Shown in pieces: positions 52,112 to 60,145 of a stretch of DNA of 64,000 bases. How positions within the stretch are numbered: the stretch's first letter is position 1; the number at the start of each line of letters is the position of its first letter. The stretch covers positions 1,777,560 through 1,841,559 of the forward strand of contig CATOSM010000001.1 of the NCBI GenBank assembly GCA_951812645.1. Reading direction: 5' to 3'. The position numbers and the translations under genes were made by a program. Under the pieces are notes generated by a model, which was not told the DNA's origin, made no database searches, and was given only the letters and a program-made list of their open reading frames with translations. The DNA comes from an uncultured Candidatus Nitrosopumilus sp. (GTDB lineage: Archaea; Thermoproteota; Nitrososphaeria; Nitrososphaerales; Nitrosopumilaceae).

Positions 52112-52858
52112 ATGCAGATAGTCCAAATTTCTGATTTGCATGTAGGTTCCCAATTTTTAGAAGACAAATTTGATATCTTGGTTGACAAAGTAAATGAATT
52201 GAATCCAGATGTGATAACAATTACAGGTGATCTGACAAATGAGGGATTAATGAAAGAATATGAAAAATGTAAATCTCTTTTAGAACAATTTAACACAAAA
52301 AAATTATTGCTATTAGCGGAAACCATGATTATAGAAACACTGGTTATTTGTTATTCAAAAAATTCTTTCCTTTTGAAACTGTAAATGAATTAGATGATGA
52401 TGTTGTTTTAGTAACTGTTGGAACTGCTAGACCCGATAGAAATGAAGGCGAAGTGGGCTATCGACAAAATTTATGGTTGGAAAGAACAATGAAAAAATAC
52501 AAAGACAAAGTCAAAATTGTTGCAATGCATCACCATTTGATTATAATACCCGATACTGGTTCTGATCAACTCACGGTCGTTGATGCAGGCGATGTATTGC
52601 GAACTGTTTTCGATTCTAAGGTAGATGTGGTGCTGTGTGGACATAAGCATAGGCCCTGGGCTTGGAATTTTGGAACTCTTGCTGTGGCAAATGCTGGAAC
52701 AGCTACATCAGAACGCGTTCGTGGATTTTTTGAAGACACTTATAACATCCTTACAATTTCAAATAAAAAAAAGCCCGGTGGATCTCAAAATTGTAGGCGG
52801 AAAAAGACTTCCAATTGATCAAATCGTGGATAATTATGCTCAGTTTACCGAAGAATGA
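52112..52858 (+). pseudogene. Metallophosphoesterase interrupted at two poly-A runs
   Basis: Calcineurin-type phosphoesterase motifs are spread over three frames. ISDLHVGS and ITGDLTNEG are in the first, NHDYRNTGY and MHHHLIIIP and LCGHKHRPW follow in the second, and SPVDLKIVGGKRLPID ends in the third. The frame changes fall at A7 (52297-52303, one A too few) and A8 (52765-52772, one A too many). Otherwise every catalytic residue is present. The length would be about 248 residues. Either read errors in the assembly or two real mutations explain this. ATG 52112 is the likely start. Confidence 0.8.
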
Positions 52859-52891
52859 ATTTATTTACAGATGACTTCTAGGCCTCTTTAT

Positions 52892-52978
52892 GCGGGGGTC
52901 GCCTAGCCTGGTAGGGCGTAGGATTGCTAATCCTATGTCCGCAAGGACACGGGGGTTCAAATCCCCCTCCCCGCGCCA
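52892..52978 (+). tRNA. tRNA-Ser(GCT)
   Basis: This 87-base gene, including an encoded CCA at 52976-52978, has acceptor GCGGGGG with TCCCCGC (last pair G-T), a long variable arm TGTCCGCAAGGACA typical of class II tRNAs, and T-arm GGGGG-TTCAAAT-CCCCC. The anticodon arm TAGGA-TTGCTAA-TCCTA gives GCT. The discriminator is G, as in archaeal and bacterial tRNA-Ser. Confidence 0.95.
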
Positions 52979-53013
52979 TTAAAACTTAATAGACGCATTT
53001 GGGAAGTTTTTTC

Positions 53014-53175
53014 ATGGGACGAAGAAAATCACAAAAAATTATTCGTACTGGCCCAAAAAATGCCACTACTGGAATGTGTCCTATCTGTAAGACTATTGGC
53101 AAAATTTTCATTCTAGGCTCACCTGGTGAAGAAAGAGCCAAGTGTGAAAAATGTCGTCAAGAATTCGAATTATAA
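53014..53175 (+). CDS. Small zinc-ribbon protein (53 residues)
   Basis: The frame begins MGRRKSQKIIRTGPKNATTG and contains CPICKTIGK and CEKCRQEFEL, two CxxC pairs 23 residues apart. A basic N terminus suggests nucleic acid binding. The ATG lies 35 bases after the tRNA. The function is unknown, and it resembles the 3892 and 37854 mini-ribbons in size only. Confidence 0.7.
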   Translation: MGRRKSQKIIRTGPKNATTGMCPICKTIGKIFILGSPGEERAKCEKCRQEFEL

Positions 53176-53248
53176 GTATGGATGGGATACTTTATGAATC
53201 CTGAACAAACTGATCTGATTCTAACTGTTATTTGAAAATAAGAAAAAT

Positions 53249-53737
53249 TTGACTTGGCACGCCATTACCTTTGTGATCATTATTTCTTTGGCGGTTGTCA
53301 CAGTTCAGATTTATAGTATAGAGGAGGAAAATATCAAAACCACTGTTATCAAAAACCAGATTCAAATTCAAGAAATTATTACAAAATCTGTATCAAGAAA
53401 CACCACTTCCGAATTAAAATCAATCATTTTTGAACTGTCTGTTCTTTCAGAATTTGACGAATTACAAAATGATCTTGGAACTCAGGAATCAAATCTTTTA
53501 ATCCAACAAGCATTCAATCGCACCAATTCCATTTCACCGACTGCACAAATCCCTGCAATTGATGAGAATTTCGTGGTTCTTTCTCAAGCTGGCAAAAACC
53601 ACACTTCTTTTGTTGGCGCAGCAGTTAGGGTATTATCTGTGGATGAAGGCAAAGTCACCCATTTTTTTGAAGGCGACTATGTTGTCAAAATCTTCAAGGT
53701 GACAAATACGCCAAGCGACGATCTAGATTCTGCCTAG
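53249..53737 (+). CDS. Membrane-anchored sensor-like extracellular protein
   Basis: The protein has 162 residues with one N-terminal transmembrane segment (AITFVIIISLAVVTVQIYSI). A long helix (IQEIITKSVSRNTTSELKSI) and a mixed domain follow, a shape like the outer part of a Cache-type sensor that stops before a second membrane segment. The start is TTG 53249. No signalling domain is attached. Function unknown. Confidence 0.55.
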   Translation: MTWHAITFVIIISLAVVTVQIYSIEEENIKTTVIKNQIQIQEIITKSVSRNTTSELKSIIFELSVLSEFDELQNDLGTQESNLLIQQAFNRTNSISPTAQIPAIDENFVVLSQAGKNHTSFVGAAVRVLSVDEGKVTHFFEGDYVVKIFKVTNTPSDDLDSA

Positions 53738-53811
53738 ATCTCCATCTCTTTTTTATAAAATACTTGCACTGCATACCTGCCTGATCAATATCAAAAAACC
53801 GTTTTTTTGTA

Positions 53812-54048
53812 ATGTCCGATGCAATGATTTATGCAGGTATGGCAATTGGCGTAGCAGCCATGGCCGGAGTAATGGTTCATGTAACAGATGACCAATCCGA
53901 TTGTCTTTCGGATGATGCAATTCCACAGGCTGCCACTACAGAAGGCGCTGTCATTCCTAGCGGTTCCGGATTTGCACCTGCATCAGACAAGGAACAATGG
54001 CATCAGGGGGAGAAATTGAAGACTCTTCTGACACTTCAAACATCATAG
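53812..54048 (+). CDS. Small secreted or membrane protein (78 residues)
   Basis: It begins MSDAMIYAGMAIGVAAMAGV with a single hydrophobic segment, then an acidic tail with one cysteine (TDDQSDCLSDDAIPQA). The ATG is clear and the composition looks coding. No family was recognised. Confidence 0.5.
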   Translation: MSDAMIYAGMAIGVAAMAGVMVHVTDDQSDCLSDDAIPQAATTEGAVIPSGSGFAPASDKEQWHQGEKLKTLLTLQTS

Positions 54049-54142
54049 AAATGCATGAAATGGGGTAGAGACGAGAAAGACCGCGTTTTTATTCCTGACA
54101 ATGATCGTTTCTCATAAATAACGCCCTTTTTGGAAACAATCT

Positions 54143-54724
54143 GTGAAGAAAATCGAGGCTGTAATCAAGAGAAAGAATTTCCCTACAATCAAAACCAATC
54201 TGGACAATGTTGGAACGTTTATTGTAGATAAACGCAATCTGGATGACAGTCACATTTATGATGAATCACAGGGCTCACGTGCTGGCTCAACTGGCCTAAA
54301 ATCAGTACCCTTGGCAAAAATCGAAATGGTTGTTTCTGATAAAGATGCCAGAAAAGTAGTTGAAATGATTTCTAAAAATTCTGGTTTATCATCAAATCAT
54401 GGGGGAAAGATATTCGTCTCTGAAATGCAGGAGGTTGTAGATATGGAAACCCTTGATGGCCAGCAGGATCTTGAAATGTCTTTTGAAGAAAAAACAGGAA
54501 CAAAACATTTGCCCAAACGAAGCCGATTTGTTCCCTTGCAAAAATTCACTTTGAATAAATTACAATTAATTTATGAAGAAAACAAAGATACACTTAGGGG
54601 TGATTACAGAATAAAATCTTTCAGTGACTTTGTAAATTACTGCATTATGAAATCTTTACCTTCTTTAGAGAAGCAACTCAAGAATCCCACCGTTGTTTAC
54701 GAAAACAGCTTTGGTGATTTTTAA
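54143..54724 (+). CDS. P-II-like protein with long C-terminal extension
   Basis: The first 110 residues follow the P-II (GlnB/GlnK) fold: MKKIEAVIKRKNFPTIKTNL, a T-loop region DDSHIYDESQGSRAGSTG, LAKIEMVVSDKDARKVVEMI and HGGKIFVSEMQEVVDMETL. A Tyr sits in the T-loop. After it comes an unusual 75-residue extension (FVPLQKFTLNKLQLIYEENK, SFSDFVNYCIMKSLPSLEKQ) that reads as helices and may bind a partner. The start is GTG. Standard P-II binding sites (Q39, the G-x-G of the B-loop) are only partly kept. It lies near glnK and amt. Confidence 0.75.
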   Translation: MKKIEAVIKRKNFPTIKTNLDNVGTFIVDKRNLDDSHIYDESQGSRAGSTGLKSVPLAKIEMVVSDKDARKVVEMISKNSGLSSNHGGKIFVSEMQEVVDMETLDGQQDLEMSFEEKTGTKHLPKRSRFVPLQKFTLNKLQLIYEENKDTLRGDYRIKSFSDFVNYCIMKSLPSLEKQLKNPTVVYENSFGDF

Positions 54725-54727
54725 TTG

Positions 54728-54820
54728 TTATAACGTGGGCAAAAACAAATACAAACCGATAAGTGCCATTCCTACAACTGCCAACCCTAATTTTGCAATA
54801 AAGATTTTTGATACTTTCAT
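54728..54820 (-). CDS. Tiny membrane peptide (30 residues), second of a coupled pair
   Basis: The sequence MKVSKIFIAKLGLAVVGMAL continues to a hydrophobic end (IGLYLFLPTL). One helix could span the membrane, with a basic head on the cytoplasmic side. Its ATG overlaps the stop of the peptide upstream (ATGA), which argues that both are translated. It lies between the P-II-like gene and glnK. Too short for homology by eye. Confidence 0.45.
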   Translation of the reverse strand: MKVSKIFIAKLGLAVVGMALIGLYLFLPTL

Positions 54821-54906
54821 ACGATCAAGCCAACAACTGGAGGTACGGTAATAATCCCCGCCATTGTGATAATTTTGAGAATGTCTTTTACTCCCAGCGG
54901 TTGCAT
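54817..54906 (-). CDS. Tiny membrane peptide (29 residues), first of a coupled pair
   Basis: The sequence MQPLGVKDILKIITMAGIIT continues VPPVVGLIV, one hydrophobic helix after a short amphipathic head. CAGAGAGAAAAG directly before the ATG is a plausible ribosome site. Stop and next start overlap as ATGA. The start is about 50 bases after the glnK stop in the same direction, so the two peptides could ride on the glnK message. Confidence 0.45.
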   Translation of the reverse strand: MQPLGVKDILKIITMAGIITVPPVVGLIV

Positions 54907-54956
54907 CTTTTCTCTCTGAAACAATTTGCTTTTACGGATGGAATTGACCTTCATTT

Positions 54957-55286
54957 TTAGATTGTACTATCCCCCTCATCCCCCGTATCTATATCCACTG
55001 CCCGTAAAATTTGAGAAACAAAGATTTTTCCAACTCTTCCGTTTTCTTTGATAATCCCTATGACTTCGTCTTCCTTTGTATCTGAAATTATTGCTTCTAG
55101 TCTGTATTTGTCATTGAATTGTGGAACAAAAATCTCACTTCCTTTTGAAGCATGAATTTCCGGTCCTGGTTTCTTACCGCGCCCTCTAACTTTAGACACC
55201 GTCAATCCTCCAATGCCGATTTTTTTCAAGCCTTCGCTAATTGCCATAACGTCGTTTTCTCCTAGTATGACTTCTATTTTGAGCAT
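54957..55286 (-). CDS. glnK: P-II nitrogen regulatory protein (GlnK)
   Basis: GlnK senses 2-oxoglutarate, ATP and ADP and plugs Amt channels with its T-loop. The 109-residue protein has MLKIEVILGENDVMAISEGL, GLTVSKVRGRGKKPGPEIHA covering the T-loop, YRLEAIISDTKEDEVIGII and GRVGKIFVSQILRAVDI. The T-loop lacks the Tyr51 that is modified in bacteria. It is divergent from amt with a palindrome between, the usual glnK-amt partnership in inverted order. Confidence 0.9.
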   Translation of the reverse strand: MLKIEVILGENDVMAISEGLKKIGIGGLTVSKVRGRGKKPGPEIHASKGSEIFVPQFNDKYRLEAIISDTKEDEVIGIIKENGRVGKIFVSQILRAVDIDTGDEGDSTI

Positions 55287-55327
55287 TCAGTTATTCTATT
55301 GTCATTTATACAAATATAATTTCTGAT

Positions 55328-55362
55328 TTTGATAACCATTTGGTTATCAAACGATTATCAAA
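55328..55362. promoter_or_regulatory. Perfect palindrome in the glnK-amt intergenic region
   Basis: TTTGATAACCA (55328-55338) and TGGTTATCAAA (55341-55351) form an inverted repeat with 11-base arms and 2-base spacer. A third partial half-site, GATTATCAAA, follows at 55353-55362. It lies 42 bases from the glnK start and about 50 from the amt start, so one regulator could control both. No regulator in the window is assigned to it. Confidence 0.65.
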
Positions 55363-55403
55363 TTAGGTCATTGTTATTAATTTAAAATTATTTTTTTCCG
55401 TTA

Positions 55404-56732
55404 ATGGTCCTAGATTCTGGAGATACGGCATGGATGCTTGTTGCAGGCAGCCTTGTGTTACTAATGATCCCCGCACTAGGTCTCTTTGAATCCGGACTTT
55501 TACGAAAGAAAAATGCCGCATCAATATTCATGCAGATATTTTTCGGTTTGGCCCTTTTGAGTGTGATGTGGTTTGTATTTGGATTTAGTATATCGTTTGG
55601 TCCCACTACTGAGGGTTTAGTTGGAAATATGGATTGGGTATTTCTCAAGGGCGTTCCTTCTGATGCCCCATTAGAACAATATGCCCCAACAATTCCCGGC
55701 GTCCTGTTTGTAAAATTCCAACTGATGTTTGCTGCAATCACTCCCCTGTTGCTTACGGGAACAATTGCTGAAAGAATGAAGTTTAGCTCATTTATCATAT
55801 TTATTGCTGCGTGGTCCATGCTGATCTATTACCCTCTTGTCCATTGGGTTTGGGGTGGAGGTTGGCTATCTCAACTGGGCGTTGTAGACTTTGCAGGCGG
55901 TATTGTAATCCATACCAGTGTTGGTATGGCTGCGCTAGCTGCTGCACTGGTGCTTGGTAAAAGAAGAAATTACGGTCCTGCAATCATGATTCCCCACAGC
56001 ATCCCATTAGCTGTTCTTGGTTCCTCCTTGTTATGGCTTGGTTGGTTTGGTTTCAATGCCGGTAGTGCGCTGTCTGCATCTGGAGGCGTTGCGGGAAATA
56101 CTGTAATTGTGACCCATATGGCCTCTTCCGTATCTGCCTTAATCTGGGCAGGCCTTTCTTGGATTAGAACTGGAAAGCCCTCTGTTGTAGCCACAATCAA
56201 CGGTGCGATTGCTGGTTTGGCCGGTATTACTCCTGCATCTGGATTTGTAAGTGCCGAACATGCATTCATAATTGGCATTGCAATCGGCGTAATCTCATAC
56301 TCTGGCGTAGTGCTGTTCAAAGAAAAATTAAAGATAGATGACGCACTTGACGTAAGCTCTGTTCACGGCGTTGCTGGCATCGTCGGTGCCTTATCTATTG
56401 GAATCTTTGCAAGCACCGCAATCAACCCTGGAGGCGTAGACGGATTACTGTTTGGCAATCCCGATCAATTATGGATTCAGGCCGTTGGTGTGGCCGTAGC
56501 TGCCGCAATGGGCTTTGGTGGAACTTGGATTATTTTACAAATAATCAAGCATCTTGTAGGAATTAGAGTCTCTCCTGAGGTTGAAGACGCTGGTTTGGAT
56601 ATTAGCGAACATGCCGAATCTGCATACTCTGATGAGGAAGAATTCTTGCTGGGTATGGATGACTATACTGACAGGTTACAAGATAATGATGAGATCTTTT
56701 TTAAAAAGAAAAGTGACCGTGACACAAAATGA
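55404..56732 (+). CDS. amt: Ammonium transporter (Amt family)
   Basis: Amt carries ammonium into the cell, which these organisms need both as nitrogen source and as energy substrate. The 442-residue protein has about 11 hydrophobic segments. The twin pore histidines lie in YYPLVHWVWGGG near residue 150 and DVSSVHGVAGIVGAL near residue 315. GLFESGLLRKKNAAS and GWFGFNAGSALSAS are family marks. The C-terminal tail (SPEVEDAGLDISEHAES) is where GlnK docks. The start is ATG 55404. It overlaps the next gene by four bases. Confidence 0.95.
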   Translation: MVLDSGDTAWMLVAGSLVLLMIPALGLFESGLLRKKNAASIFMQIFFGLALLSVMWFVFGFSISFGPTTEGLVGNMDWVFLKGVPSDAPLEQYAPTIPGVLFVKFQLMFAAITPLLLTGTIAERMKFSSFIIFIAAWSMLIYYPLVHWVWGGGWLSQLGVVDFAGGIVIHTSVGMAALAAALVLGKRRNYGPAIMIPHSIPLAVLGSSLLWLGWFGFNAGSALSASGGVAGNTVIVTHMASSVSALIWAGLSWIRTGKPSVVATINGAIAGLAGITPASGFVSAEHAFIIGIAIGVISYSGVVLFKEKLKIDDALDVSSVHGVAGIVGALSIGIFASTAINPGGVDGLLFGNPDQLWIQAVGVAVAAAMGFGGTWIILQIIKHLVGIRVSPEVEDAGLDISEHAESAYSDEEEFLLGMDDYTDRLQDNDEIFFKKKSDRDTK

Positions 56733-57088
56733 CGTCAGATTATGATCAAATAGCAAAACAAACTCTTGATTTTGATGATCAAATCAGATTTGCAGGTGTG
56801 GCAAACAGCAAAGGCGAAATGATTGCCGGTGGAAATAAAGAAAACGTCGATAAAATTTTAGACGGAAGTGACGTAAACATGTCCATTCATTATGCCTTAC
56901 AAAAAAGAGAACTTTATACTAATTTGGCTTACAAAATTGGCCGTGAAAAATCCGCAATCAGCGAATTTGAAAAAGTAACTCTGATTAGCATTCCGTTAAA
57001 TTCCAGTGAGATATTCCTGATTAGTACTGAGCCTCGATCAAACTATGTAAAAATAGTCGATCATGTCCATTCCCTCCTTGATCTTTAG
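56729..57088 (+). CDS. DUF6659-like small protein coupled to amt
   Basis: This 119-residue soluble protein has FAGVANSKGEMIAGGNKENV near the start and ISIPLNSSEIFLISTEPRSN later, a roadblock/profilin-like pattern recognised from thaumarchaeal DUF6659 proteins. The family call is tentative. It begins within the amt stop codon (ATGA), so amounts should follow those of Amt. Confidence 0.6.
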   Translation: MTSDYDQIAKQTLDFDDQIRFAGVANSKGEMIAGGNKENVDKILDGSDVNMSIHYALQKRELYTNLAYKIGREKSAISEFEKVTLISIPLNSSEIFLISTEPRSNYVKIVDHVHSLLDL

Positions 57089-57101
57089 TGTTTTTGAAGT
57101 C

Positions 57102-57326
57102 ATGACGATCCTAAAATCCGCGACATCCCCCCCATGTTTAGGAAAATGCAGGCAATTCCGGGCAGAAAACCCATATCATGGCAGAAGATATGAGGCAGGT
57201 CAGAAAAGATGTCAATTCTGCAACCAATGGATTCGCTATGAGGGTATTTGGTGCCCTTGTTGTCGTAATCAACTACGAACAAGACCTAGATGCAAAAAAT
57301 ACGATGCCAAGGTATCGCGAATTTGA
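57102..57326 (+). CDS. Small cysteine-rich zinc protein
   Basis: From ATG 57102 the protein of 74 residues holds CLGKCRQFRAENPYHGRRYE, then GQKRCQFCNQWIRYEGIWCP and CCRNQLRTRPRCKKYDAK. The cysteines C-x3-C, CxxC and C-x-x-C would form one or two zinc sites. It is common in Nitrosopumilales as far as I recall. Its role is unknown. Confidence 0.6.
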   Translation: MTILKSATSPPCLGKCRQFRAENPYHGRRYEAGQKRCQFCNQWIRYEGIWCPCCRNQLRTRPRCKKYDAKVSRI

Positions 57327-57428
57327 ACTCTATGCGCTTGGAATCCATGTCTAGTCAATTTTTTCTATTAAGGACATAAAATCATGTGTAGTTAACTTTT
57401 TAAGACAATTTCTTCTTCATAGTTAATT

Positions 57429-57599
57429 ATGAGTACAGAAGCTGAAACCATCTATGAACGGGTCGCAAAACTTGAAGACGAAATTGCATTGCTCAGAAGC
57501 GAAGTTGATATTCTTAAAGGTGCGTTAAGAAATAAAATTGCACGTCATGAGATTTCAATGATCAAGAAAGGTTCTGACATTGAATCCATAATTGATTAA
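57429..57599 (+). CDS. Small coiled-coil protein (56 residues)
   Basis: The sequence MSTEAETIYERVAKLEDEIA continues LLRSEVDILKGALRNKIARH. It shows a regular heptad pattern (I, V, L, I, L, V, L, L) and hence a short parallel coiled coil. The C-terminal SIIKKGSDIESIID-like end is charged. The ATG follows AGTTAATT. It may scaffold or regulate a partner, and is otherwise unassigned. Confidence 0.55.
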   Translation: MSTEAETIYERVAKLEDEIALLRSEVDILKGALRNKIARHEISMIKKGSDIESIID

Positions 57600-58414
57600 T
57601 TCCTTATCTTTATGCTTCTAATCAATTCCAAAACAAAGTCCACATCTTCTGCGTTTGGATTAATTTCTAAATATCTGTTCAGATATTTCAAGGCAGTTTC
57701 CTTGTTCTGCAGCCTGTCTTCTATGATCCCTTTGTCCCTAATGTCCTCAGGCGATTCAGGCTCAACAGACAATACCATGTCTACGCAACGCAGTGCTTTT
57801 TCGTAGACAAATGATTGGACATAGGAATTTTTTAGGTTTCTTGTCAGCCTGACAAGAATCTGTTCAGGCTTCACTTCGTCTAGAAATTCTGGTTGAAATT
57901 CTATCTGTCCGCCGTAATTAGCATCAAGAATATCCTGTAAATCATCCGCATCTAGCAGGCGTCCATCATAGAATGGATCTAAAATCACCTCCTCATCGTA
58001 TTTCACCAATACATGACTGGGAAATCCCACTATTTTCAAATCCAATCCGATGAATTTTGCAATTTCTGCATACAGAATTGAAATTGTAATTGGCAATCCT
58101 GTTTTTTTATCTATTACCTCGTTTAGAAAATTATTTTTAGGATTATAGTAATCATCATCATCTCCACTATACCCTAAATTTTCAAATAGATGCTCATTTA
58201 ACATCGAAATCAGGTATGTTGGGTTTCTAACATGACTGACTGATTCTTTTAGAGATTTTCCAATACGGTTTATTTTTTGAATATAGTCCTCTACATCAAT
58301 ATCGGGATACTCTAAAATCTGTGCAAATTTTAAGCATTTTTCAACCAAATTGAAGTTTGGATTGTTCACAAATGCAAGCCATTCCCCTACGAGTGGATCA
58401 AACTTCTCTTCCAA
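57596..58414 (-). CDS. SirB1-family transglutaminase-like/TPR protein
   Basis: This 272-residue protein resembles SirB1/YchA. LNEVIDKKTGLPITISILYA, IVGFPSHVLVKYDEEVILDP and FYDGRLLDADDLQDILD lie in the transglutaminase-like half. The C-terminal part has two TPR helices pairs (ALRCVDMVLSVEPESPED, ETALKYLNRYLEINPNAED). The catalytic Cys seems absent (T-I-S-I at that place), as in most SirB1 proteins, so it probably binds a partner. It starts 3 bases before the downstream stop of the 58418 gene, so co-transcription is likely. Confidence 0.8.
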   Translation of the reverse strand: MEEKFDPLVGEWLAFVNNPNFNLVEKCLKFAQILEYPDIDVEDYIQKINRIGKSLKESVSHVRNPTYLISMLNEHLFENLGYSGDDDDYYNPKNNFLNEVIDKKTGLPITISILYAEIAKFIGLDLKIVGFPSHVLVKYDEEVILDPFYDGRLLDADDLQDILDANYGGQIEFQPEFLDEVKPEQILVRLTRNLKNSYVQSFVYEKALRCVDMVLSVEPESPEDIRDKGIIEDRLQNKETALKYLNRYLEINPNAEDVDFVLELIRSIKIRN

Positions 58415-58417
58415 CTG

Positions 58418-59641
58418 CTACAAGCTCAATTTTTTCAGATATAGTTGGGGATCTTTGAGTTCCCGTGTATTTGGGGGCACCCCTATCATTTTTTTGAATG
58501 TGTCTTTACCTAATTTTTCAAATACCGTTTTTGTGAAATCCCTGCCCATGCTTTTTCTTACCTGATAAGATGAAAAATCAGTTCCCATAAATGTCGAAAG
58601 GTAATTTTGGAAGTCTTGATCATTTTCTAATATGTTCTCAATTGCAAAAGCTGCCATTCCTTCCATCGCAGTAAATGCCGCATGGTGCTGCTGTATCGGC
58701 ACTAGCCATTTTTTGTAAATGCCCAATAGCTCTGGAATTGACTCTCCGATTTTTGGATCTATTTCCACATGTGTGAACGTCATCACATCTGGTCCGATCT
58801 GCTCAATTAAGAAATGATCCGGATTCAAAAAGAAAAATAAATTGGCCTTTTTTGCAAATGGAAAGTCGTCTGGTACTGCCTGTAACTGGCAATACTCTGA
58901 TAATTTGCTGACCGCCTCATTATCCAATGACAGAATTACTTTTGCCAATTCTTCATTTATCTTATTTACTTCCGTTGCGGCACCCTTGTTTACCTTCTGA
59001 AGATTTCCCTGCGTTGAATGAATCAGCTCCTCGAGAACCGTCATCTTCACAGCCCCCACATATCCCGAATTCACATTCTCGAATTTCGATTCATACGGCT
59101 CACCCTGTTTATGTAAAATTATCTGCGGATATCTTGACAAAATGAATTTATTCAAGTAGATTTCAGAATCAAGATAATCCCCATAGGTGGTTGTGATTTT
59201 TGAAATATACTGAATCGCATAGGTAGAATATACTAGATACTTTGCCGTATCTTGCTGCATCAGTTTTGCAATTTCTGTATGATCCTCTCTTGCAACCGCA
59301 TGAAATAATTCAGCAACGAACTCTTTTGATTCCTTATCCGCAAATACCTTGTTTCCTTTTATCCTTTTTAATTCTTCCAATTCTGGAAATTTTAACGTGA
59401 CATTTTCTGGCGTCTTAATTCCTGTAAATCCTTCTATTTTTCTTCTAAAATCTGGCAATATTTCATTAGCAATTTCATCCAGTTCCTTGAATTGCACTTT
59501 GCTTGCAATATCGTCCTTGGCCCTAATTGCCAATTCCATTATCTCCTTTTCTTCATCAAGTTCGACTGATAACTGTCCAAACAGTGCCTCTGCAAATTCT
59601 TGAAATTCCCCCAAGTCGCATAAAATCTGGAAATACTCCAT
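58418..59641 (-). CDS. Hypothetical protein with an EExxH-type motif
   Basis: This 407-residue soluble protein has TVLEELIHSTQGN near residue 205, with Glu-Glu-x-x-His, and QQHHAAFTAMEGMAAFAIE near residue 325. Together these could form a zinc metallopeptidase site of HExxH-variant kind, although a perfect HExxH is not seen. It resembles conserved thaumarchaeal and euryarchaeal proteins of the same length. It precedes the SirB1-like gene with three bases between. The role is unknown. Confidence 0.55.
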   Translation of the reverse strand: MEYFQILCDLGEFQEFAEALFGQLSVELDEEKEIMELAIRAKDDIASKVQFKELDEIANEILPDFRRKIEGFTGIKTPENVTLKFPELEELKRIKGNKVFADKESKEFVAELFHAVAREDHTEIAKLMQQDTAKYLVYSTYAIQYISKITTTYGDYLDSEIYLNKFILSRYPQIILHKQGEPYESKFENVNSGYVGAVKMTVLEELIHSTQGNLQKVNKGAATEVNKINEELAKVILSLDNEAVSKLSEYCQLQAVPDDFPFAKKANLFFFLNPDHFLIEQIGPDVMTFTHVEIDPKIGESIPELLGIYKKWLVPIQQHHAAFTAMEGMAAFAIENILENDQDFQNYLSTFMGTDFSSYQVRKSMGRDFTKTVFEKLGKDTFKKMIGVPPNTRELKDPQLYLKKLSL

Positions 59642-59707
59642 TTAAGATTATCTTGATTTCTATATCAAAGAAAGTATTAATTCAAAAACTATTGATTTGT
59701 TACTAGC

Positions 59708-59917
59708 ATGTTGGAATCCAGCCTTGAATTTTTAAAATGTGTCAACTGTGGTTCAAAATTAGAATTAACTTCTTTCAGACAGGATAAAGAAATCATAGAA
59801 GGGATTTTGGAATGCCTAAAATGCAGTGGGCAATATCCTTTTATCCCTTGGAATTTGAATCTCAACCCGCGTGCTACATTGCACTATGATGTTGATTTGA
59901 TAGTTGGCAAAAAATAG
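59708..59917 (+). CDS. Trm112-like zinc protein
   Basis: This 69-residue protein contains LEFLKCVNCGSKLELTSFRQ and ILECLKCSGQYPFIPW, two CxxC sites separated by a hairpin, with the Trm112/YcaR ending (G-x-Y-P-I-x-x-G/N). Trm112 activates methyltransferases, for example Mtq2, Trm9 and Trm11 homologues. A partner candidate is the HemK2 protein at 50434. Confidence 0.75.
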   Translation: MLESSLEFLKCVNCGSKLELTSFRQDKEIIEGILECLKCSGQYPFIPWNLNLNPRATLHYDVDLIVGKK

Positions 59918-59922
59918 ATCTT

Positions 59923-60054
59923 TTATCCGTCACGTATCGATTCCGGGCCCTTGCTTTTTTCTTTTAATTTATCGATAAATAATTTAGTCTTGAGATTCAA
60001 CTCAGACATTGCATCATCCATCCCATTCCCACGGGGTTCACTTGCACCAGACAT
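59923..60054 (-). CDS. Small hypothetical protein (43 residues)
   Basis: The frame begins MSGASEPRGNGMDDAMSELN and ends in a basic helix (KLFIDKLKEKSKGPESIRDG). A plausible start and the coding-like composition support it modestly. It lies convergent with the Trm112-like gene, five bases apart. Confidence 0.4.
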   Translation of the reverse strand: MSGASEPRGNGMDDAMSELNLKTKLFIDKLKEKSKGPESIRDG

Positions 60055-60145
60055 TTGAAGCCCTCACCATATTTGGAATATTTTTTCATTTCATATTATG
60101 CCGTTTCAGCGGTTTTTTTGACGTCATTTACAAATTAATTAATAA

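Noticed and set aside
53249-54048. Possible single two-part sensor gene
   Set aside because: The frames at 53249 and 53812 are separated by a stop and about 75 AT-rich bases, with an own ATG for the second, so they were kept as two genes.
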